Shown: positions 1 through 6,212 of the stretch, piece by piece | How positions within the stretch are numbered: the stretch's first letter is position 1 | How the letters are laid out: each line of letters starts with the position of its first letter | Origin: Conidiobolus incongruus B7586 | Lineage: Eukaryota > Entomophthoromycota > Entomophthoromycetes > Entomophthorales > Conidiobolaceae | Assembly: GCA_000697335.1 (NCBI GenBank) | Contig: JNEM01014558.1 | Span: 1 to 10,000 of the forward strand | Direction: 5' to 3' | Length of the DNA: 10,000 bases | Made by a program: the position numbers and the translations under genes | The notes under the pieces: generated by a model | Told to the model about the DNA's origin: nothing | What the model saw: only the letters and a program-made list of their open reading frames with translations | Databases searched by the model: none

Positions 1-678
1 ATAAAATTTTTTATATAAAAAAATTAAAAAAAATGCTATATTTAATATATTTATTAGATTATATTATATATAATTATAATTGTTTTAAATAATTAAAAAA
101 TTTATTTTAATAAAAAAATTCATATAAATAATTTAAATTAATTTGTGAAATATTAAATTTTAATTTTTAATAATAAATTATTTTATAATTATTAAAACCT
201 TGCCAAAAATATGACAAAAATTATTAATAATAAAAATAAATATTAATTTTATATTATATATAGATTTTTATAAATTATGTATAAATATTTTTATTTAATT
301 TTAATTTTAAATTTTGCCATTATTTAATTTTTATATCAATAATATTAAATCAATTAAATTATATAATCTAAATAAATAAACTTGATATAAAAACAATAAT
401 ATAATTATTATAACATTTTATTTTTAATAATTAATAAAATATTTTAAATGAATTTTATTTATTATATTAAAGTAATAATGAATTAATCATTTTAAAAGTC
501 TAATATATAGATATCAATTACTTATTGTTGCAGTTTGTATTAATAATTTCAGTAGCAATAAAGAGAAAGTTTGACAATATATAACACATTTAATGATTGA
601 TTCAATAAAACAGTCAAAAAAATCTAACTTATTTAGAAAAAATTAATTCAATATAATCTTGGCTTAAATATTTTTTAA

Positions 679-712
679 TTACCAAATTCCTAAAATTGAT
701 TCAATTTGGTAA
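679..712. repeat. Inverted repeat TTACCAAATT / AATTTGGTAA
   Basis: Two perfect 10-bp arms (679-688 and 703-712) are separated by a 14-base loop. The arms contain G and C in otherwise AT-only DNA, so they stand out. A similar TTTACCAA / TTGGTAAA pair occurs at 2290-2322. No role is known; it could be a hairpin, a protein-binding dyad or chance. Confidence 0.6.
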
Positions 713-860
713 ATGTAATGGTATTTAGATTAGATGCAGGAGTATCTATTTATTTAAGAATAATCTAGAAAAAACATGGATACTGATATTAATTAATTAA
801 TTATATTGTTTACAATTTTCCATTTGCCTCAATGCGTCATTTCTTTAAAAAAATAAATAT

Positions 861-874
861 AACTTGATCAAGTT
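861..874. repeat. 14-bp perfect palindrome AACTTGATCAAGTT
   Basis: AACTTGATCAAGTT reads the same on both strands. It could be a binding site for a dimeric protein, but there is no adjacent gene within 3 kb to support that, and chance is possible. Confidence 0.5.
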
Positions 875-949
875 TTGAATAATTGTCAAGCTGTAATTTA
901 AATTAGAATGATTAGAATTTATTGATATAAAATTAGATCAATTGCACAG

Positions 950-1980
950 TAGATAGAATTCTGAGTTTGAGAATTCCCTTACTTACCAAGTACCATCCAC
1001 TTGTTACTTTGGAGTAAGAGGTAATTATTGCGATTAATGATTTCATCAACGACAGGAGAAGATAGTCAAATTGATAACCAAATACAAACTTTGATGAAAT
1101 GAGTTAGTGGTGGCAAAAGTTACTCAATTCAGAAATCATTATTTAAGCTATTTTCTTAGCAATGTGGTTTAATTTCAATATTTTTGTCATATAGAAGATT
1201 CATTAAAAACATGACGAAATAACATGATGTTGATCTTTATGTAGGATGATGTTTATTATAATTGACTGATATAAAAAATTGCAAAGATAAATGGAGTGAT
1301 TCTGTATTAATAACAAGTTGATTTTTTACAGCTTTAAAACCAAAATAACAAGTGAAATAAATTAATAACATTGAAAATACGTTTCCTTATTTGATTGGCT
1401 AATAAAACCATATAATTTGAGGGTTGCATTAATTACAAAATCACTTTTGAAATTGTGGGAATGGATTCAAAAGAGTAAATCAGATAGAGAGGATAAACTT
1501 TAGCTGATAAACAAAGGATGAATTAAATTACTTAGTTTATATTTAGGATTGTTAAACACATCCTTAACAATTAAATTTGGCCATACCAATATTTCGAATG
1601 AATCACTAAAATTAATAAGAATGTCCCTAATACAATTTATAAAAATATTTAACTGATTTCTTAATAAACAAACCAATTAATCCCAACTTTTGTCAAACTT
1701 TAGCAAATATAAAATAGCTCTGGTGAACTGAAAACCACCCCAACTACGTTTATTTAACCCAAATCGCTGCTTTGATATATATATATCCCTATGTATGAAA
1801 CCAATACAAGCTAATAAACTATAATAAAATAAATTTTAAAGAAGTCTGAGTTAAACCTTACAAAAGGCCTTCTTCCTTGAATAATCATAATAATTCAAAT
1901 TAATTTTAGATTCGAGTTGTGGTTAATTATATCTATTATGGTAATTTTTAGTTTAACTTTATTTCCTTGTGAATTTAATA
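950..1980. other. Intergenic DNA of mixed composition, no gene recognised
   Basis: G and C are clearly more frequent here than on either side, which in this genome usually marks transcribed or formerly coding DNA. All six frames are nevertheless closed by stops and I can assign no protein fragment. It holds a distant perfect 10-bp inverted repeat (1040-1049 with 1091-1100) and a palindromic GATATATATATATC at 1774-1787. It may be an untranslated RNA locus, a decayed gene or plain spacer; the sequence alone does not decide. Confidence 0.5.
1040..1100. repeat. Inverted repeat ATTTCATCAA / TTGATGAAAT
   Basis: Two perfect 10-bp arms lie at 1040-1049 and 1091-1100 with 41 bases between them. They sit in the less AT-rich part of the left intergenic region. 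Function unknown. Confidence 0.5.
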
Positions 1981-2760
1981 AGAATTCTAAAATTAGACAA
2001 AATAATTATATATTTATTATTTATTTTTAAAAAAATAAATAATCTATCAGATTTGATTTAAAAATTAAAATATGATCTCTTAGTTATTTGAAAATATAAG
2101 AATTAAATATATCTTATTAATTAAATAGTAGTATTTGATAAATATTATTTATAATATTAAAATTTAATAATATATTTTATTAATTTTGCCAAAGTGTGCC
2201 AATTTCATTTAATATTTGAATAATTTTCAATATATTTCTTAAATCATATTTAGAATGAAGGAATTAAAAAGATAAAAATAAACTTTCACTTTACCAACAT
2301 ATTGAAAGTATATATTGGTAAATATTAACTAGTTAATCCATATTATATAATAATAATAATATTAAATTATTGAGAAGTATATGATCGAAAATTTTAAAAA
2401 CAATTTATTTTATATTTGATGTTAATTACTATTCAACGAACTGTTAAGTTATGATCATGAAATGTATAATTCAAGGATAAATTTAAAATTGTAGAATAAG
2501 TTGGGATTTTAATAATATTAAAAGAACTGGATAGTATTCAAATTATATATATATATCATATCTCTAATATTCTTTTTATTTAGAAATATCATTTTTATTT
2601 TAAATTAAAAAAGTAATTCTAAAGAAGTATCCAAGATATATACGATATTAATATAATATTAAGATCCTTTTAGAATCCGTTTAAGTTATATGTAAGAATA
2701 TTGATTTATTACCTAAAGTAATCTAATATTAAGTGTTTAAACTTATAATTTGGCATTAAA
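1980..2760. other. AT-rich intergenic DNA, no gene seen
   Basis: Nearly all A and T, with runs of TAATAT-type simple sequence and no open frame of note. The only structured element I noticed is the hairpin at 2290-2322. Confidence 0.75.
2290..2322. repeat. Imperfect hairpin TTTACCAA...TTGGTAAA
   Basis: Arms at 2290-2302 and 2310-2322 match at 12 of 13 positions with a 7-base loop (TGAAAGT). The outer 8 bp are perfect. The TTACCAA/TTGGTAA core is shared with the hairpin at 679-712. Confidence 0.55.
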
Positions 2761-3082
2761 TCAATTTAATTTTTGATGGTTCTAGCCATTTTTTCAGCAG
2801 GATTACTGTTACATCACTTTCACGCTTGTTAAATTAAGTTTGAGAATTAGAGGGTAAATGATATAGTCTTTAAGTTAAAGATATCACTGTTATTAAATAT
2901 TGTTATTAATATATACTTATGTAAATATATAAATATATATTATAATAGAATAACTCAGGCGAATATAGGATAATAAATTTATGAATATTAATTATAAAAA
3001 TGTTTTAATTAAAAAGTAAACAAAATTTAAGGAATTGGATTTCACATGACTCCGATAATTTCCGGTAAGGTAGAGAAACAAA

Positions 3083-3239
3083 GATCAGCTCAAAGTTTTG
3101 GGTGATTTGAAACAAATCCTCTCAAGTTCAATTTGACCCAAATTTTGCTCAATTTACTCAATATGAAGCTACAGTAATACTTGTTAGAGAGTGGTTTCAT
3201 TCCAAATCTTTTATTAATCTCTAATCTTGTAGCTGAATC
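3083..3239. repeat. Cluster of nested inverted repeats
   Basis: GATCAGCT (3083-3090) can pair with AGCTGAATC (3231-3239) with one bulged base. Inside lie TTTGGGT (3097-3103) with ACCCAAA (3136-3142), which encloses GATTTG-AAA-CAAATC (3104-3118). A second internal pair is TTAGAGA (3184-3190) with TCTCTAA (3218-3224). An alternative outer pairing is AGCTACA (3167-3173) with TGTAGCT (3228-3234). The arrangement resembles a multibranched fold, but short repeats of this kind arise easily in AT-rich DNA. Confidence 0.35.
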
Positions 3240-3405
3240 GATTACTCATGGTCATCTTGAAGGGGTTAATAAAATTTATTTATTATTCAAACTTTTATCA
3301 TTTTACATGGCTTAATTACCGATTTATATATATACTGATTAAACGGGATTTTCATCAGAATACTTACTTAGGTTGATATATAATTTAGAATGCGATAAAA
3401 TTGAA

Positions 3406-3435
3406 TTGGCTTGGCTTAGCTTAGCTTAACTTAGC
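3406..3435. repeat. Degenerate (TTAGC)n pentanucleotide array
   Basis: Six consecutive 5-base units read TTGGC, TTGGC, TTAGC, TTAGC, TTAAC, TTAGC. This is a short interspersed microsatellite. The unit is not a telomere repeat I know of. Confidence 0.8.
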
Positions 3436-3780
3436 TTGTTTGGATCATCATATTGGTATATCGCGTAAAGTTTGATTAGTTGGGTTTTTAGTATTTTTAA
3501 TTTAATCAATTCCGTTATTGGAGAGGATTTATAACTTTTAGATGATTTGAAGTCTCTATTATCATGGTGAATCATCTCTAGAACTGATTGTATAAGTTTA
3601 AGCGATTCAACTGTGTGGAAAAGCAATGGATTTAATTCAGCTAAGTTGAGTCAGAATTCAGACGTAACATAGCAAGGGAGATTACAATTCCATCCCTTTG
3701 GTGATGTCAAATAATGCCTATCAAAGATCTAACAATCAAATTAGGACTTGAGTGTAGAAATTCAGGTAGCTGAAAAATTG

Positions 3781-3809
3781 TTATCACTTTGTGTAAATGA
3801 AGGTGATAA
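3781..3809. promoter_or_regulatory. Inverted pair of GATA motifs (TTATCAC / GTGATAA)
   Basis: TTATCAC (3781-3787) and GTGATAA (3803-3809) are perfect inverted copies; extending the arms to 10 bases gives 9 matches. Each contains the WGATAR core used by fungal GATA factors. They lie about 400 bases upstream of the TATA box of a gene that itself encodes a GATA-like finger. GATA cores are common in AT-rich DNA, so only the paired, symmetric arrangement is notable. Confidence 0.35.
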
Positions 3810-3823
3810 AATGCGTGATTTTA

Positions 3824-3857
3824 ATTGGCTGGTGTAAGCTTCTGATTGGAGGATTGG
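3824..3857 (+). promoter_or_regulatory. Cluster of three inverted CCAAT boxes
   Basis: ATTGG occurs at 3824-3828, 3845-3849 and 3853-3857, that is, three CCAAT boxes on the minus strand within 34 bases. The latter two lie 8 bases apart start to start. CCAAT is the target of the HAP/NF-Y complex in fungi. A fourth copy lies next to the TATA box at 4153-4157. The clustering and orientation support upstream promoter elements of the gene at 4578. Confidence 0.5.
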
Positions 3858-4018
3858 CCTATTCGATGGGATGTGGACAAGTTTCGATTTTTTCATGTAA
3901 TTTAGATATTGAGAATCTAATTAATTCCTCCACCTATGTGAACAGTTAAGAGTTATGCTGATATTGCCAGTGTATGCTCTGAAGCATGAAGCTAGAGGAG
4001 AAGGGAGGCATCAAGTCA

Positions 4019-4035
4019 TGGCATTGCAAATGCCA
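4019..4035. repeat. Short perfect hairpin TGGCATT-GCA-AATGCCA
   Basis: Two perfect 7-bp arms with a three-base loop lie in the proximal promoter, just before the AGGGG cluster. It could be a dyad-symmetric protein-binding site. Confidence 0.5.
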
Positions 4036-4042
4036 ATGAGTT

Positions 4043-4068
4043 AGGGGCAATTCTTTGAGGGGTAGGGG
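4043..4068 (+). promoter_or_regulatory. Cluster of three AGGGG (STRE-like) boxes
   Basis: AGGGG occurs at 4043-4047, 4058-4062 and 4064-4068; a fourth copy overlaps the TATA element at 4191-4195. AGGGG is the core stress-response element bound by Msn2/4-type C2H2 factors in yeasts. In such AT-rich DNA three copies in 26 bases is striking. Stress control of the downstream gene is an inference. Confidence 0.45.
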
Positions 4069-4152
4069 TAATTTATTCATTCCTATCAGTGCTATGTTTA
4101 AATTATCAGTTGGAGAATTTCAAGTGGTGATGGTATCAATCGCAGTCATCTG

Positions 4153-4195
4153 ATTGGCCCAATTTTCCTTTTGGGATTCATTTGTATAAAAGGGG
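4153..4195 (+). promoter_or_regulatory. Core promoter: inverted CCAAT box and TATA box
   Basis: ATTGG at 4153-4157 is followed 27 bases later by TATAAAAGGGG (4185-4195), a close match to a strong TATA element. Transcription would be expected to start around 4210-4225, near TTTCACACATTTAGCTTCA. That leaves a leader of about 350-370 bases before the start codon at 4578. The order CCAAT, TATA, leader, ORF on one strand supports this assignment; the exact start site is not visible. Confidence 0.6.
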
Positions 4196-4214
4196 TGTCC
4201 AACCCAATTTCACA

Positions 4215-4577
4215 CATTTAGCTTCATTTTGCTGTTCAAGTGCGGTTGTTTTTACTTGTTTTCTACATCGCAGTTTGTCTACCTTAGATATAGCTACTAT
4301 TCCTTGTCTTTTATTTCATACATTCAAGGCTACTTTCATATTAGGTAGGTCTTCTAACTTTTGATAAGGCGAAAGCTGTTAGGATGCAGTGACTTAGATT
4401 CATTCAACATTCAATTGTTAGATATATCAAATATATCTAACCTATCATATATATCAGTTTTTGCATACATGTTCAAAAATAAACAAAGCTCAACCTTATC
4501 ATCTCCAACATTAGAGACAGGCGCTTATCATTATTGTTTATATAGATTTTTCAAGTTGATTCATTTGTATATACCAA
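4215..4577 (+). other. Predicted long 5' leader with hairpin, uORFs and possible intron
   Basis: The presumed leader contains two upstream AUGs. The first (4384) opens a two-codon uORF ending in TGA at 4390-4392. The second (4469) opens a 48-codon uORF that ends at 4615 and so overlaps the main start out of frame. A possible donor GTAGGT lies at 4345. Possible acceptors are CTTAG at 4397 (53-base intron, the size used in the neighbouring gene) and ATATCAG at 4457, the latter about 15 bases after a CTAAC branch-like motif. Either splice would remove the first uORF and leave the second. No splicing is proven. Confidence 0.4.
4417..4441 (+). repeat. Perfect 11-bp hairpin in the leader
   Basis: GTTAGATATAT (4417-4427) and ATATATCTAAC (4431-4441) are perfect inverted copies with a CAA triloop. 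If transcribed, this forms a tight stem between the two uORFs. Its 3' arm contains the CTAAC that could serve as a branch site for an intron ending at 4457. Confidence 0.7.
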
Positions 4578-5699
4578 ATGCAAAGTCCTATAAATTTCAT
4601 GGGAGACGAGTCTGAGCTCACCTCGTATTCCGTTTCCACCCACCTCATCAGAGATAATTGGAATCTTTCCAGTTGGAACTCTGCTGACCTCTCGAATATG
4701 CTTTCATCCCCTTCTTTTCTTCTACCCTCCCCCTCCCATCCGCTAAAATCGAAGCGTCCTTTCGCTTCTGATTATGAGCATGGTGGTCTTCCTGAAGTTA
4801 ATCCTCCTCTTGAGCTTCCGTCCCAGGTCGAGTCATCCTGCAAGTATTGGGAAGATCCATTCTTCTCCGATCCTTTTGATGACTCTTCCCATTGGACACC
4901 CCCATTTCCATTACCTCTCGATCCCCTAGCCACTGACCCTCCTTCTCCTTGCACTGAGTCCGTCATCCAGACTCCCAAATTGTGCTCGGTTGAAACTTCG
5001 CCTCCTCATTCTCCCAGCCTACCCCCTTCTACTCCCCCTTCGCTTGCTATGAGCTGTGTTGACGAGTCTCTCGACTCGCCCAGTCACCTTTGTGAATATA
5101 ATGTTCCAATTCATAAAGTTAAACCATCCAATCCTGCTAACTCTCTATTTTCCCAGCTCACTCAATCTGGAGTTGACTGGTGTCGTTACTGCGGTACGAC
5201 GGAGACAGTGAGTTGGCGACCTGGCCCATGGGGCAAGCGCACACTCTGCAACAAGCATGGCTGCGATTACAAGGGTTATGGTATGACCCGCCGTCAGCCC
5301 CGCTTGGATCTCTCGAATTTTCTCACCGAGACGATCCACCACCGATTAAACCCAGTATTCCAAGAGTTTTGCATTGTTTGTCAAGAACCCGAACTCGATT
5401 CGGAAAACGATCCATTACTCAAATGTTCTTCATGTCCCCAAGCGTACCATATGCGCTGCTGTCCCCAAGAAATCTTGGCACTCAATTGTAACGATCTTGA
5501 TGACGACAATTCGGGATACTGGTTTTGTTCCTCAGAATGCCCTAATAACCTCGAAACACGCAAAGTGGTATTTAAATTGGATGGGAAAAATTTACCTCTC
5601 AAAATCCCACTTGAAGCGGTACCCAAAACTGAGAGCTCCCCACCTCCCCCTCCTAAGAGAAGAATGTTAGACCGACGTGCTCGCAAAGCATCCCATTAG
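4578..5699 (+). CDS. Putative transcription regulator with atypical GATA-type zinc finger and PHD finger
   Basis: This intronless gene encodes 373 residues and probably a nuclear DNA- or chromatin-binding regulator. Residues 1-195 are rich in Pro and Ser and look disordered. An acidic-aromatic patch (YWEDPFFSDPFDDSSHW, about 90-106) resembles an activation region. A GATA-like finger follows at 202-235: C202-X2-C205, WRPGP at 213-217, then C224-N-K-H227-G-C229. A normal GATA finger has CNAC here, so the fourth ligand is His227 or Cys229. A PHD finger spans 265-321, with C265, C268, C283, C286, H291, C294, W315, C317 and C321; its last pair is CX3C. The tail has five prolines and a basic cluster (KRRMLDRRARK), a likely nuclear signal. 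The first ATG (4578) is preferred; 4599 is an in-frame alternative. The codons are much richer in G and C than the flanks. No AATAAA occurs in the 300 bases after the stop. Individual targets cannot be inferred. Confidence 0.9.
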   Translation: MQSPINFMGDESELTSYSVSTHLIRDNWNLSSWNSADLSNMLSSPSFLLPSPSHPLKSKRPFASDYEHGGLPEVNPPLELPSQVESSCKYWEDPFFSDPFDDSSHWTPPFPLPLDPLATDPPSPCTESVIQTPKLCSVETSPPHSPSLPPSTPPSLAMSCVDESLDSPSHLCEYNVPIHKVKPSNPANSLFSQLTQSGVDWCRYCGTTETVSWRPGPWGKRTLCNKHGCDYKGYGMTRRQPRLDLSNFLTETIHHRLNPVFQEFCIVCQEPELDSENDPLLKCSSCPQAYHMRCCPQEILALNCNDLDDDNSGYWFCSSECPNNLETRKVVFKLDGKNLPLKIPLEAVPKTESSPPPPPKRRMLDRRARKASH

Positions 5700-5880
5700 A
5701 CTAGCTAAACATCTTCTAGTATTGTAGTGTAATTTAAAATATTTGGTAATTTCCGAGTCTTCACCCTCCAACTCAACCATTTGTGTTAATGGATCCTCAC
5801 ATGTGCTAAATCCATTTAACTCAAATTAATGTATTATTGTAAATTATTCATAAATGAACTCCACTTCATTATTATCATTT
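5700..5880 (+). other. Likely 3' untranslated region of the GATA-PHD gene
   Basis: Composition stays mixed for about 170 bases after the TAG stop and then drops to nearly pure A/T, which suggests the transcript ends near 5830-5900. No AATAAA is present; TGTAATTT (5728) and TGTAAATT (5837) are weak candidates for 3'-end signals. The hairpin at 5785-5820 lies here. Confidence 0.4.
5785..5820 (+). repeat. Hairpin GTTAATGGAT / ATCCATTTAAC after the stop codon
   Basis: The arms at 5785-5794 and 5810-5820 are complementary with a single bulged A. The loop contains the palindrome CACATGTG (5798-5805). Placed about 85 bases after the stop, it would be a stem-loop in the 3' UTR. Confidence 0.5.
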
Positions 5881-6003
5881 CAAAAATCAATTTATTATTT
5901 TTATTTTTATTATTGTTATATAAATATTAAGATAATTCAATAACTTAATATAAATTTTATAAAACAAATCATACCAAACAACCAAATTCATTGACCAAAA
6001 ACT

Positions 6004-6212
6004 TGTAATTCATTGCACAATTACATGGGTAAAAAGGTTTGAAAAATTAACATTTTAGGATTACCAATATTTACATCTTAACCCTCTATTTTTCCATTAA
6101 ATGGAGAACTCATGTCAAATTTGGCGCCCAACTTTCATTGATTACATCAGTCAATGTTAATTTATATCTTTCTCCTAGTTGTCCTTAACACTCAGTTAAT
6201 CTCCTTGATTAA
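6004..6212. repeat. Series of four short perfect hairpins
   Basis: Four perfect inverted repeats follow each other: TGTAATT/AATTACA (6004-6025), TCCATT-A-AATGGA (6093-6105), CATTGA/TCAATG (6136-6156) and TTAATC/GATTAA (6196-6212). They fall in the only mixed-composition island between the two genes. Each is short, so the grouping is the point of interest. Confidence 0.4.

Larger units (their letters stand above)
1..950. other. AT-rich intergenic DNA, no gene seen
   Basis: This stretch is almost entirely A and T, with frequent stops in all frames and no codon-like composition. From about 480 onward G and C become slightly more frequent. It contains a 10-bp perfect inverted repeat (679-688 with 703-712) and a 14-bp palindrome (861-874), both listed separately. 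I see no tRNA-like cloverleaf, splice-site series or recognisable protein fragment. Confidence 0.8.
2760..3780. other. Distal upstream region of the GATA-PHD gene
   Basis: Mixed-composition DNA with no supportable coding region. It includes a cluster of nested inverted repeats at 3083-3239 and a degenerate pentanucleotide array at 3406-3435. A minus-strand open frame at 3426-3626 starts inside simple sequence and resembles nothing I know. The stretch is best read as distal 5' flank of the gene at 4578, or as a separate untranslated locus. Confidence 0.5.

Noticed and set aside
1-950. Mitochondrial origin because of extreme AT content
   Set aside because: The same contig holds spliceosomal introns and nuclear-type genes in the standard code.
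1774-1787. Palindrome GATATATATATATC
   Set aside because: It is an AT dinucleotide run bounded by G and C, which is palindromic by nature.
3426-3626. Minus-strand 66-residue open frame
   Set aside because: It begins downstream of no promoter signal, is Lys/Leu/Ser-rich as expected from AT-rich DNA, runs into the pentamer array and resembles no family.
4182-4364. Plus-strand 60-residue frame over the TATA box
   Set aside because: It has no ATG start (TTG only) and lies across the core promoter and leader.
4599-4601. Second in-frame ATG as the regulator start
   Set aside because: It is possible, but the first ATG (4578) is in frame and nothing in the context favours the later one.
4772-4978. 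Minus-strand Gly/Ser-rich frame opposite the regulator
   Set aside because: It is the antisense of the Pro/Ser-rich coding region and has no splice or promoter context.
5145-5686. Other frames on both strands across the zinc-finger region
   Set aside because: They are shadows of the GATA-PHD frame, which carries all the zinc-ligand residues.
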